Shown piece by piece: positions 1 to 8,359 of a stretch of 64,000 nucleotides of DNA (the first letter of the stretch is position 1; the number at the start of each line of letters is the position of its first letter). Position numbers and translations under genes: made by a program. Source of the DNA: Actinomadura sp. K4S16 (GTDB taxonomy: Bacteria; Actinomycetota; Actinomycetes; Streptosporangiales; Streptosporangiaceae); assembly GCF_008327685.1 (NCBI RefSeq), contig NZ_BDDE01000022.1, positions 62,001-126,000 of the forward strand, in the 5' to 3' direction. Below the pieces are notes generated by a model. That model worked only from the letters and a program-made list of their open reading frames with translations, was not told the origin of the DNA and ran no database searches.

Positions 1-678
1 AACCGCAGGCGCGGGGCGATGCTGTTCGCCGTCCCCGACGCCTTCGTCTGCGGTCCGGGGAACTCGCCCATCACCGGCTGCGATCCGCTGAAGCTGTCCA
101 CCTCGCACCGCAACTCGTTCCACGGCAACACGATGACCGGCAACGGCGTGGACTTCTGGTGGGACGCCTTCCCCGGCAACGTGGGCAACTGCTGGTACTC
201 CAACGGCAACGCGACCAGCGCTCCGAAGAACCTGCCCGACTGCCTGAACGGCAAGGTCCCCTGGCTGAGCATCGGCCTCGGCAACCTGGAGAACGAGGCC
301 GAGCTGTTCGTCTGCATGACCGACCTGAAGCCGGGCGGCCCGTGCCCCTGGTTCAAGTCCCCGGCCGCCGCGAAGGCGGCGCCCGCCGACGACCACGACC
401 ACGGCGCGTCGGGAGAGCTCAACGACGCGCTGCTCGCGGCCGTGACGTGCCATTCCTGGCAGGGGATGAACACCGGCCAGCGCGAGCACATGCTCGACAG
501 GATGGGGGTGTTCATGGGCGGCCAGATCGACCACCCGGGAGCGCGCGGCACCACGCTCAGCAACAAGAAGGCGACCAGCGTCCTCGACAACGCCTGCGGG
601 CTGTCCTTCGCCGGCCAGTTCAAGCTGTACAAGCTCTACGCCCGCGCGGCGGCGTTCACCCCGCAGCTCCAACGCTGA
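1..678 (+). CDS. C-terminal part of a secreted right-handed beta-helix-type protein (5' truncated)
   Basis: The frame is open from the first base, so the ATG at 19 is probably internal and the gene starts outside the window. The visible 225 residues begin with Asn/Gly-rich short repeats (HRNSFHGNTM, GNGVDFWWD) typical of parallel beta-helix coils, followed by several cysteines (in GNCWYSNG, LPDCLNG, FVCMTD) that suggest an exported, disulfide-bonded protein. The C-terminal half is helical and His/Asp rich (DDHDHG). No catalytic motif is recognisable and the function is unknown. It converges on the serine hydrolase gene, with a hairpin between the two stops. Confidence 0.6.
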   Translation, partial: NRRRGAMLFAVPDAFVCGPGNSPITGCDPLKLSTSHRNSFHGNTMTGNGVDFWWDAFPGNVGNCWYSNGNATSAPKNLPDCLNGKVPWLSIGLGNLENEAELFVCMTDLKPGGPCPWFKSPAAAKAAPADDHDHGASGELNDALLAAVTCHSWQGMNTGQREHMLDRMGVFMGGQIDHPGARGTTLSNKKATSVLDNACGLSFAGQFKLYKLYARAAAFTPQLQR

Positions 679-687
679 CCCGAGCCG

Positions 688-727
688 CCGCCCGCACGCT
701 ACCGGTCCTTCGGTGACGTGCGGGCGG
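688..727. terminator. Bidirectional terminator-like hairpin
   Basis: A perfect 11-bp stem (688-698 paired with 717-727) with an 18-nt loop lies between two convergent genes. It overlaps the last codons of the minus-strand serine hydrolase. There is no T-tract, as is common in actinomycetes. Confidence 0.6.
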
Positions 728-2234
728 GCCGGCGCGGCAGCGCGACGATCCGCGCGGTACCGAGGGCGAGCCCGAGTGCCCCGGCGGAGACCAGCCAGGT
801 CTCGACGGCGGGCATGGACAGGAACAGCTGCGTGTAGGAGAAGGCGCGCCCGGTCAGGAGCAGCATGAGCCGGGGGAGCGCGAGCACGAGGACGGCGGGC
901 AGCACCGGCCAGGCGATCTGCGGCACCGTCAGGACGAGCGTCCGCCACCGGTCCCGGGCGCGGGCCCGGTCCGTCCAGCGGCGGAGGCGCACCAGCGCCC
1001 TCGTCCGCAGGACGACGGAGCCGAGGGTGAGGATGCCGAGCAGCACCGCCGTGACCCGGCCGTCCGGGATCCGGGCCGCGGCGGGACGGCGGCCGGTCAT
1101 GAGCGCGATCACGCCCTCCTTGATCCCGCTGGTGTCGGCGAGCGCGTCGTTCACCGGGTAGAGCAGAGCGATGCCGACGCGGCTTCCGGGCAGGACGACC
1201 TGGTCGGCGTAGAACGTCGACAGGACGCCGTTGTGCTCCAGCCGCGGCGGGGCGCCCTCCGGACTGAACCAGCCCATCGCGTAGCCACCGTCCACCCCGG
1301 GCGGCGGCGTGTGCAGCGTCCGCATCCCGGCCGCGCTGAGCAGGCCCGAGGGGTCACCCGCGTGCAGCCTCAGCCACCGGGTCATGTCCCGGGCACTGGT
1401 GATCACCCCGCCGGAGCCGCCCACCAGCCCGTGCAGTTCCGCCCGCCCGACGGGCAGGCCGTAAACCACGATCCCGCCCCGCGCAAGACGCGGTGCGACA
1501 CGTGGTCCCTCCTGCGCGGTGGGAACGGAAACGGTGTCGCGCATACCGAGCGGCTCGAAGACCGACCGGCGCAACTCGTCGGACAGCGGCCGCCCGGAGA
1601 CGACCTCCAAGACCCTCCCGAGGACCTGGTAGTTCAGATCGCAGTAGTGGAAGGCACGCCCAGGCGCGTCGACCAGATGCGCCTGCCGCAGGTCGGCGAC
1701 CCGCCCCGCGAGACTCGTCTGCTGATCACGGGCGATCCTGAGGAAGCCGCCGTCCCCGAGTCCACTGGTCTGGTTGAGCAGCTCCCGGACGGTGATCCGC
1801 GCTCCGGCCGGGTCGGCGAGCCGGAAGCCGGGCAGGTAGCGGCGGACGGGCTGGTCGAGCCCGATCTGCCCGGCCTCGACCCGCCGCATGACGGCGAACG
1901 CGGTGAAGGACTTGCTCAGCGACGCGACACGGAACCGGGTCTCCGGCGTGATCGGCGCGCCCCCCGCGTCCTTCCCGTACCCCCGCACGAGAACGGTCTC
2001 GCTCCCGCGCGTGATCGCCAACCCCATCCCCGGCAGCCGAGCGGCCGCGAGCCGCCCACGTACGAACCGGTCGAGGTCCGCGACGTCAGAGCCACCGGCC
2101 GCCCGCCCGCGCCCGAGCGGCGCGGCGATCAACCCGAGAAGCACGACCAGGACCGCGGCCCGCAGAACGGCCCGATGAGACGATCCAGCCAAGCCCGACC
2201 CTCCAGCGCGCCGTCGATGAACCAGGATGCCCAT
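699..2234 (-). CDS. Serine hydrolase, beta-lactamase class C/PBP-like family, membrane-anchored
   Basis: A 511-aa serine hydrolase of the class C beta-lactamase / D-Ala-D-Ala carboxypeptidase superfamily, probably acting outside the membrane on peptides or esters. An N-terminal hydrophobic segment (about residues 21-40) precedes the catalytic domain. The SxxK motif is S105-L-S-K108 and an HNG motif near residue 335 matches the third (H/K)xG box. The usual YxN box reads Y197-C-D199, an Asn-to-Asp change. Residues from about 395 to 505 form three or four transmembrane helices, a C-terminal extension found in some actinobacterial members. Natural substrate unknown. An upstream start was kept because it precedes the signal-anchor. 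Confidence 0.85.
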   Translation of the reverse strand: MGILVHRRRAGGSGLAGSSHRAVLRAAVLVVLLGLIAAPLGRGRAAGGSDVADLDRFVRGRLAAARLPGMGLAITRGSETVLVRGYGKDAGGAPITPETRFRVASLSKSFTAFAVMRRVEAGQIGLDQPVRRYLPGFRLADPAGARITVRELLNQTSGLGDGGFLRIARDQQTSLAGRVADLRQAHLVDAPGRAFHYCDLNYQVLGRVLEVVSGRPLSDELRRSVFEPLGMRDTVSVPTAQEGPRVAPRLARGGIVVYGLPVGRAELHGLVGGSGGVITSARDMTRWLRLHAGDPSGLLSAAGMRTLHTPPPGVDGGYAMGWFSPEGAPPRLEHNGVLSTFYADQVVLPGSRVGIALLYPVNDALADTSGIKEGVIALMTGRRPAAARIPDGRVTAVLLGILTLGSVVLRTRALVRLRRWTDRARARDRWRTLVLTVPQIAWPVLPAVLVLALPRLMLLLTGRAFSYTQLFLSMPAVETWLVSAGALGLALGTARIVALPRRPARTSPKDR

Positions 2235-2350
2235 GATGCGCCGGTGACGGTGGAGTTTCCAACAGAGGCCCCGAGCGTGAAAGCGTCGACTGCGAACAAG
2301 ATCTTTGACAGCCTCGTGGAGGCCCGCACCCGAAGCCCGGAGGAACGTCC

Positions 2351-2761
2351 ATGCCCCGTGCCGTCACGCTGATCCGCTCCGCGTCCCTGTCCGCCGTGGC
2401 CGAGTACGCCTACGCGGCGACTGCCCCGGCGGAGGCCCGGCTCATCTTCCTGGCCGGGGCGTGCCCGCTGAACGAGGACGGCACGACCGCCGCGATCGGG
2501 GACTACGCCGGCCAGGCGGCCAAAGCGCTGGAGAACCTGCGATCCGCCTTGGCGGACGCAGGCGCGTCGCTGCAAGACGTCATCAACACCCGAGTACTGG
2601 TCGCCTCGAACCGCCGAGAAGACCTGGTGACGGCATGGCAGGTGGTCCGCGACGCCTTCGGCGCCCACGACGTCCCCAGCACCCTCCTGGGCGTCACCGT
2701 CCTCGGTTACACCGACCAACTAGTAGAGCTGGAAGCCACCGCCGCCGTACTCGACCACTGA
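2351..2761 (+). CDS. RidA/YjgF/YER057c family protein
   Basis: A 136-aa member of the RidA family, trimeric cytosolic enamine/imine deaminases or related hydrolases. Family signs are the FLAGACPLNEDG strand, the conserved helix (QAAKALENLRSALADAG) and the VINTRVLVA segment that carries the substrate-site Arg. The C-terminal (I/L)EATA strand is also present. A good ribosome site (GGAGGA) lies 6 nt before the ATG at 2351. It stands alone between a serine hydrolase and the tRNA cluster, so no pathway can be assigned. Members outside the archetypal RidA subfamily often have other substrates. Confidence 0.88.
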   Translation: MPRAVTLIRSASLSAVAEYAYAATAPAEARLIFLAGACPLNEDGTTAAIGDYAGQAAKALENLRSALADAGASLQDVINTRVLVASNRREDLVTAWQVVRDAFGAHDVPSTLLGVTVLGYTDQLVELEATAAVLDH

Positions 2762-3178
2762 AGCGCGTCCCCGGCGGCATCCCCCAGCGCCTCAACCGCG
2801 ACCCGCCGCCGGTTCGGCAGCCAGGGAGGAGACCGCCATCGCGAGCGCGGCCGCGGCCCAAGTGATGTGGTAGCGCTGATTGCAGATGCGGGGCGTCGGT
2901 GCGGCAATCGCCCGGCAGATCGCGCATTAAGGCGGTCGCTCACCTGACCGCTCGCAGAAATGTGGACAGCCGACGGCGCTCTCGGCGCAACACGTCCCGG
3001 GGACTGGTCTGAACGCCCGCCACGTGGGACCTGAGGATCTCCGAGAACCCCAGCCCCGCACGCAGGGGGCGTGGGGGACGGAGTCCCCCACATCGGGGGT
3101 CCGGGGGTCGCCCCCCGGGAAGACACTGCGGGTCTGGCGAAAGTGAGCGAAGCTCACTGAGCATGCCGACCCACTCGT
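2762..3178. other. Intergenic region between ridA and the tRNA cluster
   Basis: No convincing coding sequence is visible. The last 110 bases contain strong GC hairpins downstream of the minus-strand tRNAs. One has a 9-bp perfect stem (3071-3079 with 3083-3091), and a second GC-rich hairpin lies at 3101-3118; they probably act as transcription stops for the tRNA transcript. Confidence 0.5.
3098..3119. repeat. 22-bp GC-rich hairpin repeat, copy 1
   Basis: This 22-base block, with core CCGGGGGTCGCCCCCCGG, is identical to the block at 3441-3462. It folds into a 7-bp stem with a tetraloop. The first copy lies downstream of the minus-strand tRNA cluster and the second downstream of the minus-strand CHAP gene, which fits a reused terminator module. 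Confidence 0.6.
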
Positions 3179-3249
3179 GGGCGATACTGGGATTGAACCA
3201 GTGGCCTCTACCGTGTCAAGGTAGCGCTCTCCCACTGAGCTAATCGCCC
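3179..3249 (-). tRNA. tRNA-Val (anticodon GAC)
   Basis: The minus strand folds as a 71-nt cloverleaf with a 7-bp acceptor stem (GGGCGAT/ATCGCCC), D-arm GCTC/GAGC, anticodon loop TTGACAC with anticodon GAC, and T-arm ACTGG-TTCAATC-CCAGT. CCA is not encoded. It is the last gene of a Gly-Cys-Val cluster read leftwards. Confidence 0.96.
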
Positions 3250-3264
3250 TTGTGCGTGCTGCGA

Positions 3265-3334
3265 GGTGGAGACGGGATTTGAACCCGTGTACACGGCTTT
3301 GCAGGCCGTTGCCTCGCCTCTCGGCCACTCCACC
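3265..3334 (-). tRNA. tRNA-Cys (anticodon GCA)
   Basis: A 70-nt cloverleaf on the minus strand: acceptor GGTGGAG/CTCCACC, anticodon loop CTGCAAA with anticodon GCA, and T-arm ACGGG-TTCAAAT-CCCGT. CCA is not encoded. It lies 15 nt upstream of tRNA-Val and 29 nt downstream of tRNA-Gly, so the three are probably cotranscribed. Confidence 0.96.
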
Positions 3335-3363
3335 AGAGCGAGGCCTGACGGGGGCCTCTCAGA

Positions 3364-3435
3364 GCGGACGACGGGATTCGAACCCGCGACCCTCACCTTG
3401 GCAAGGTGATGCTCTACCAACTGAGCCACGTCCGC
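3364..3435 (-). tRNA. tRNA-Gly (anticodon GCC)
   Basis: A 72-nt cloverleaf on the minus strand: acceptor GCGGACG/CGTCCGC, anticodon loop TTGCCAA with anticodon GCC, and T-arm GCGGG-TTCGAAT-CCCGT. It is the first gene of the Gly-Cys-Val cluster, an order common in actinobacteria. Confidence 0.96.
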
Positions 3436-3440
3436 GTTCC

Positions 3441-3462
3441 GGTCCGGGGGTCGCCCCCCGGG
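3441..3462. repeat. 22-bp GC-rich hairpin repeat, copy 2
   Basis: Identical to the block at 3098-3119. It lies between the stop codon of the CHAP gene (3478, minus strand) and the first tRNA, where it can terminate CHAP transcription. Confidence 0.6.
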
Positions 3463-3477
3463 CTCGCATGGACAACT

Positions 3478-4452
3478 CTAGCGGAATCCTGGAGTGGTTG
3501 CGTACCGGTCGGACGCCGAGTCGGTGAGCTCGGCGTGCAGGGTGTTCCAGAAGTCGAGCTCCTTGTCCTCTTCGAGGTGGGCGATGCGGCCCCAGAACTC
3601 GCGGTCCTCGGCCTCGTGGGCGGCGGCGAGGGAGAGGGCGGGCATCACGGTGGTGCCGGCGTCCGCGGCGTCGAGGTCGGCGGGGGTGACGTCGGCCGGG
3701 AGGGCGACGGGGGAGGACGGGCGGTGGTGCTTGCCGCGCTTGCGGACGCGGATGGGCGGCGAGGTGGGGGCCTTGGCGGCGGCGGCGCGGCCGGCGGCGA
3801 GGGCCACGGTGCCGCACAGGACGAAGGCGAGGATGCCGCCGAGGACGACCTCCTGGGCGGGGACCTGCTCGGGGGAGTGGGAGGGGGAGTGCTCCAGCTC
3901 GTGGGTGCGCGTCGTCGAGGCGGGGTCGCCGACCTTGTCGACGGTGGGGGCGGGCGCGGCGTGCCTGGGGGTGTACTTGGCCTCGACCTTGATCTTGGAC
4001 GGGTAGCCGAAGCCGACGACGGAGTCCATGTCGCGGGTCTTGCGCATGAGCTTGTAGCCGTCGGCGTTGCCCTCGATGGTGTGGAGGGTGTGGCCGTCGA
4101 CCTTCTCGACGATGCCGACGTGGTCGATCTGGTCGATGTCGCCGGAGCCGTTCCAGTCGTAGAAGACGATGGCGCCCGGTTCGGGGTCGTGGCCCCAGGC
4201 GTCGTTCTTCTTGAACCACTTGGCGTGGTCGACGGTGGAGGCGAACTGCCCGGCCTGGCCGGTGACGTCGGCCTTGTCGGCGGCCCAGGCGAGGAACATG
4301 TCGCACCAGGGCGCCGTCGAGAAGTACTCGTCGTGGTCGCCGTCGATGTTCTTGCGGTACCACTCGCCGAACTTGGTGTAGCCGTCGCCCTTCTCGGTGT
4401 AGCCGAGCTCCTTCGTGGCGATGTCGAGCAGCTTCTTGCCGATCGGGTCCAT
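3478..4452 (-). CDS. CHAP domain-containing protein with one transmembrane segment
   Basis: A 324-aa protein with an N-terminal CHAP (cysteine/histidine amidohydrolase) domain, a fold of peptidoglycan-cleaving enzymes. Candidate catalytic residues are Cys50 (in APWCDMF), His111 (in QIDHVGIV) and Glu127 (in TIEGN). A Pro/Ser/His-rich linker leads to one transmembrane helix (about 202-225) and a basic, Pro-rich tail. There is no N-terminal signal peptide, so topology is unusual for a cell-wall enzyme. The start at 4452 was chosen because AGGGAG lies 5-10 nt upstream; an upstream in-frame ATG at 4530 would add 26 poorly conserved residues. Confidence 0.85.
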   Translation of the reverse strand: MDPIGKKLLDIATKELGYTEKGDGYTKFGEWYRKNIDGDHDEYFSTAPWCDMFLAWAADKADVTGQAGQFASTVDHAKWFKKNDAWGHDPEPGAIVFYDWNGSGDIDQIDHVGIVEKVDGHTLHTIEGNADGYKLMRKTRDMDSVVGFGYPSKIKVEAKYTPRHAAPAPTVDKVGDPASTTRTHELEHSPSHSPEQVPAQEVVLGGILAFVLCGTVALAAGRAAAAKAPTSPPIRVRKRGKHHRPSSPVALPADVTPADLDAADAGTTVMPALSLAAAHEAEDREFWGRIAHLEEDKELDFWNTLHAELTDSASDRYATTPGFR

Positions 4453-4608
4453 CTCGCTCCCTGCCCCCTCGCTCGTTCGGGCAGGGTGACGCCCGACCGG
4501 GGAACGGAACGTGCCCCGGTTCAAGGTCACGTTCCGATCTCGACGGAATTTAGCCGAGGTAAACAGCAGGCGGCAAGCGGTTCCATTGAAACGGTCATAA
4601 GGGACTAC

Positions 4609-5412
4609 TCAGTAGTAGCCACGCGGGAGGACCGTGACCGGGCAGGGTGCGGCGCGCAGCACCTTGAGGGCGACCTCGCCGAGGAAGACGCGGTGGGCGG
4701 CGGCGTCCTCGCTGGACGCGGCGACGAGGAGCTCGTCCTCGGGCCAGTCAACGTCGTCCAAGGCGTCCGCGACGTCGTCGCCTTCGGCGACCTCGGCGGT
4801 GACGTCCTCGGGAAGCAGGTCCGCGGAGTCCACTGCGAGCCGGATGGCGAGGGCCAGGTCGTCGCGGAGCGGTTCGGGGTTGACGTCGCCGATGGCCAGG
4901 GTGACGAGCCGGAGCGGGACCTCCAGGCGGTCGGCGGCCTGGGCGGCGCGGATGACCGCCTCGTCGCACTGGGGCCGCCGCACGTACATGACCGTGATCC
5001 GGCCCAGCTCGTCCGGCGGCCGGTAGCCGGACGGGGCGAGCATCACGGCCTCGCTCGCCGAGTGGAGCAGGTGGTCGGCGGCGGCGCCGACGCCGATGCG
5101 GCCGTGGGCGCCGCCCTCCGGGGAGCCCACGACGATCAGGTCGGCGCCGATCCGGCTGGCGAGCACGGTCAGGCCGCGGCCGACGCTGCGGCCCTCATGG
5201 ACGAGCAGGTCCGCCGGCTCCCCGGCCAGGACGTCCGCCAGCTGGTCCATCGTGGTGCGCGCCTCCCCGGCCGCGGCGGGGAGGTCGGGCGGATGGACGG
5301 TCGCCACGCTCAGCCGGCCGCCGGTCAGCGCGACGATGGCGCGCGCGAGGTCGAGTGCCTCCCGGCCGCCCGCGTCGGGGACGTATCCGGCCAGCACGTG
5401 TTCACCGATCAT
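4609..5412 (-). CDS. Universal stress protein, tandem UspA domains
   Basis: A 267-aa cytosolic protein with two UspA-like alpha/beta domains (about 1-135 and 136-267). The first has a DLIVVGSPEGGAHGRIGVGAAADHL segment close to the ATP-binding GxxG-x9-G(S/T) motif. The second ends with a typical VLRAAPCPVTVLP strand but lacks a clear glycine loop, so only one domain may bind nucleotide. Such proteins respond to starvation or hypoxia. It is transcribed away from the YceI gene from an 86-bp shared region. Confidence 0.85.
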   Translation of the reverse strand: MIGEHVLAGYVPDAGGREALDLARAIVALTGGRLSVATVHPPDLPAAAGEARTTMDQLADVLAGEPADLLVHEGRSVGRGLTVLASRIGADLIVVGSPEGGAHGRIGVGAAADHLLHSASEAVMLAPSGYRPPDELGRITVMYVRRPQCDEAVIRAAQAADRLEVPLRLVTLAIGDVNPEPLRDDLALAIRLAVDSADLLPEDVTAEVAEGDDVADALDDVDWPEDELLVAASSEDAAAHRVFLGEVALKVLRAAPCPVTVLPRGYY

Positions 5413-5498
5413 GCCGAAAGCATTCCCCCTGAGGGTCCGGACAGACCAGGGTGATGTTTGGTGTACTTTGGCCGGATTGTCGAGTTATTGGGGGATTG

Positions 5499-6080
5499 AT
5501 GGGTGGCGAGGTGCCCGACCTCGAAGCCGGCCGCTGGACCATCGACCCGGTCCACTCCGAGATCACCTTCTCGGTCCGGCACCTGATGACGACGGTGCGC
5601 GGCTCGTTCCCCGACTTCGAGGGCGAGGTCGTGATCGGGGAGGATCCGTTCGACTCCGCCGCCCGCGCGGAGATCCGGATGGGCTCGATCGACACCCGCA
5701 GCGCCGAGCGCGACGAGCACGTCCGCTCCGCCGACTTCCTCGACGTGCGCCGCCACCCGGTGATGAGCTTCGCCGGCTCGGGCGTGGAACGTGCCAGGAT
5801 CGGTCGCCGCGCCCGCACGCCCCGCTACCACCTGGACGGCGAGCTGACGATCAAGAACGTGACCCGGCCGGTCCGGCTCCTGACGGAGTTCCACGGCGTG
5901 GGCCCCGACCCGTGGGGCGGCGTCCGCGCGGGCTTCACCGCGACCGCGTCCATCAGCCGCCGCGACTTCGGCATCGAGTTCAACATCCCGCTGCAGGGCG
6001 ACCGGGTCATGCTCGGCGACGAGATCGCGATCGCCCTGGAGATCCAGGCCGTCTTCGCCCCCGCGAAGGCCCGCGCCTGA
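5499..6080 (+). CDS. YceI family protein
   Basis: A 193-aa YceI-like lipocalin-fold protein that may bind polyisoprenoid or other amphiphilic ligands. Family signs are the WTIDPVHSEITFSVRHLM opening, the DEHVRSADFLDV segment, and the closing SRRDFGIEFN strand. There is no signal peptide, so this is a cytosolic member, as usual in actinobacteria. The ATG at 5499 is preceded by GGGGGA and is preferred over an in-frame ATG at 5451. Physiological role unknown. Confidence 0.88.
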   Translation: MGGEVPDLEAGRWTIDPVHSEITFSVRHLMTTVRGSFPDFEGEVVIGEDPFDSAARAEIRMGSIDTRSAERDEHVRSADFLDVRRHPVMSFAGSGVERARIGRRARTPRYHLDGELTIKNVTRPVRLLTEFHGVGPDPWGGVRAGFTATASISRRDFGIEFNIPLQGDRVMLGDEIAIALEIQAVFAPAKARA

Positions 6081-6112
6081 CCGCCGAGCCCCGAGCCTGA
6101 CCCCGTGGGCGG

Positions 6113-7027
6113 CTAATCGGCTGAGCGGGAGGTTCGGGTCAGGCCGAGCAGGTCGCGGGCGGGGCCGGCGGGGCGCCGGCCGGCCGGCCAGACCGCGCGC
6201 AGCGGCCGCGAGAGGTCCAGTTCGGGGACGGGGACCCGGACCAGCCGCCCTGAGGCGATCTCGTCGGCGACGGCCAGGTCGCTCACCACGACCGGGCCGG
6301 CGCCGGAGACGGCCGCCGCCTTGAGCGCGGTGGTGGACGCGAGCTGGAGCAGCGGCGGCGCCGTCCCGCCGTGCGCGGCCAGGGCCCGGTCCAGGACCTC
6401 GCGCGTCCCCGACCCCTCCTCGCGCAGGACGAGCGGCGTCGCGGCCAGCTCGGCCGCCGCGATGCCCGAGCGCCGCCGCGCCCAGGCGTGCCGCGTGCCG
6501 ACCACGACGACGAGCCGGTCGGTGGCGACGACGGTGCCGTTCAGGCCGGCGGGCGTTCGGGCACCCTCCACGAACCCGAGGTCGGCGGCGCCGCCGCGGA
6601 CCTGCTCGGCGACCACGGTCGAGTTGGCGGTGCGCAGCGTCACCGCCACGCCGGGATGGACGGTCTTGAGCGTCACCAGCCAGCCGGGCATCAGGTACTC
6701 GGCGACCGTGAGGCTCGCCACGACGCGCAGCCGCCCGTCCCGCCGCTCGCGGAGCGCGCCGATCCCGGCGTCGAGCGCCTCCGCCGCCGCGACCACCTGC
6801 CGGGCCCACTCGGCGACCAGCGCGCCCTCCTCCGTGGGGCGGGAGCCGCGCGGCGACCGTTCGAGCAGCGCCACGCCGATCTGCCGCTCCATCGAGCGGA
6901 TCCGGGCGCTGGCGGCGGGCTGGGTGACGCCGAGCTCGGCCGCCGCGCGCCCGACGCTGCCCAGCCGGACGACGGCGAGCAGCAGTTCGAGGGCGCCGAG
7001 ATCGGGGACGCGGTGCGAGACGGCCAT
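6113..7027 (-). CDS. LysR family transcriptional regulator
   Basis: A 304-aa LysR-type regulator. The N-terminal winged HTH (about residues 8-67) carries the typical LGSVGRAAAELGVTQPAASARI segment, and the rest is a two-lobed effector-binding domain (about 95-290). It is divergent from the TDT transporter gene, with a 17-bp dyad 20 bp from its own start. Local control of that exporter and autoregulation are therefore the likely roles. Effector unknown; a small organic acid or sulfite are candidates because of the neighbour. Confidence 0.9.
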   Translation of the reverse strand: MAVSHRVPDLGALELLLAVVRLGSVGRAAAELGVTQPAASARIRSMERQIGVALLERSPRGSRPTEEGALVAEWARQVVAAAEALDAGIGALRERRDGRLRVVASLTVAEYLMPGWLVTLKTVHPGVAVTLRTANSTVVAEQVRGGAADLGFVEGARTPAGLNGTVVATDRLVVVVGTRHAWARRRSGIAAAELAATPLVLREEGSGTREVLDRALAAHGGTAPPLLQLASTTALKAAAVSGAGPVVVSDLAVADEIASGRLVRVPVPELDLSRPLRAVWPAGRRPAGPARDLLGLTRTSRSAD

Positions 7028-7046
7028 GACCGCAATTCTACGAACC

Positions 7047-7063
7047 CATAAGGGTGCCTTATG
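7047..7063. promoter_or_regulatory. LysR-type operator dyad
   Basis: CATAAGG, a 3-base spacer and CCTTATG form a perfect inverted repeat containing the ATAAG-N5-CTTAT layout of LysR boxes. It sits in the 93-bp gap between divergent lysR and TDT genes. Confidence 0.6.
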
Positions 7064-7120
7064 AGGACATAGGGCCATGACCTCTACTGATGCGGCCGCG
7101 GACGGCGGAACCTGGACGGC

Positions 7121-8272
7121 ATGACCCTCCCCACCCCGAACGGCGTCCTGCTGGGCGCGCTGGACCGCCCCGCCGAGGTGTTCCGGCATCTCGGCCCCAA
7201 CTGGTACGCGGCCGTCATGGGCACGGCCATCGTCGCGAACGGGGCGAACGCGCTGCCGGTGGACGTCCCGGGCCTGCACGCCTTCGCGATGGCCGTGTGG
7301 GCGGTCTCGTTGGTGATGCTCATGGCGCTCATGGCGGCGCGCGCCGTCCACTTCACCCGGCACACGGACGTGGCGCGGTTCCAGCTCCTGGACAACCCCG
7401 CCACGGCCGTCTTCTACGGCTGCCCGCCGATGGCGCTGCTCGCCGTCGGCTACGGGACACTCGTGCTCGGCCCTGGCGTGATCGGCACGCGGGCGGCGGT
7501 CGCCCTGGACGCCGTCCTCTGGACGGCCGGGACGCTCTACGCCCTGCTGGCCGCCGCCGGCGTCCCCTACCTCATGATCACCAGGCACCGGCTCGAGCCG
7601 GGGTCGGCGAACCCCACCTGGCTGCTGCCCGTGGTCGCCCCGATGGTCGCCGCGGCGCTCGGGCCCGCGCTCGTCCCGCACCTGCCGGAGGGGCAGGCCC
7701 GCGCCACGCTGCTGTTCGGCTGCTACGGCATGTTCGGCGCGAGCCTGCTGGCCACGCTCGTCCTGCTGCCCGGCATCTGGACGCGGCTCGCCGGCGGCCC
7801 GCCGTCGCCGGTCGCCCTGACCCCGACGCTGTTCCTGGTGCTCGGGCCGCTCGGGCAGTCCACCACGGCCGTCGTGCAGATCGCGGACGCGGCGGGGCAG
7901 GCCGCCCCCGGGTACGCGGCGGCGGCGCGCGCCTTCGCCGTCCTCTACGGCGCGCCGGTCATGGGCTTCGCGCTGCTCTGGCTGGCCCTCGCCGGGACCG
8001 CGAACCTGCGGGCGCTGCGCGGCGGCATGCCGTTCGCGATGACGTGGTGGGCGTTCACCTTCCCGGTCGGGACGTGCGTGACCGGCGCGTCCGGCCTGTC
8101 CCGGCTCACCGGCCTGGACACGCTGGCAGGCGTGGCCGTCCTCCTCTACCTCCTCCTCGTCACGGCCTGGGCGGTCGCCGGCGTACGGACGATCCGGGGC
8201 GCGCTCAGCGGGCACCTCTTCCTGCCCGCCGCGCCGCGCCCGGCGCCCCTGCGCCCGGTCCCCGCCGCCTAG
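7121..8272 (+). CDS. TDT family transporter (TehA/Mae1/SSU1/SLAC1-like)
   Basis: A 383-aa integral membrane protein with about ten hydrophobic helices. It matches the tellurite-resistance/dicarboxylate transporter family through the opening LGPNWYAAVMGTAIVANG and the late MTWWAFTFPVGTCVTG segment. Family members move anions such as malate or sulfite, or act as anion channels. The divergent LysR regulator and the dyad between them suggest induction by an anion or organic acid. Substrate cannot be assigned from sequence. Confidence 0.85.
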   Translation: MTLPTPNGVLLGALDRPAEVFRHLGPNWYAAVMGTAIVANGANALPVDVPGLHAFAMAVWAVSLVMLMALMAARAVHFTRHTDVARFQLLDNPATAVFYGCPPMALLAVGYGTLVLGPGVIGTRAAVALDAVLWTAGTLYALLAAAGVPYLMITRHRLEPGSANPTWLLPVVAPMVAAALGPALVPHLPEGQARATLLFGCYGMFGASLLATLVLLPGIWTRLAGGPPSPVALTPTLFLVLGPLGQSTTAVVQIADAAGQAAPGYAAAARAFAVLYGAPVMGFALLWLALAGTANLRALRGGMPFAMTWWAFTFPVGTCVTGASGLSRLTGLDTLAGVAVLLYLLLVTAWAVAGVRTIRGALSGHLFLPAAPRPAPLRPVPAA

Positions 8273-8359
8273 GCGCGGGGGCGCGGGCGGGCAGGAATAC
8301 GGGCACGTGGGCCGGGGTTCGGTAGGATAATTGAAAGTTCTACTAACCTGGAGGCCGGC

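Noticed and set aside
2762..3435. Integrated element at the tRNA cluster
   Set aside because: No integrase, excisionase or duplicated tRNA 3' end was seen; the 22-bp repeats are hairpins unrelated to tRNA sequence.
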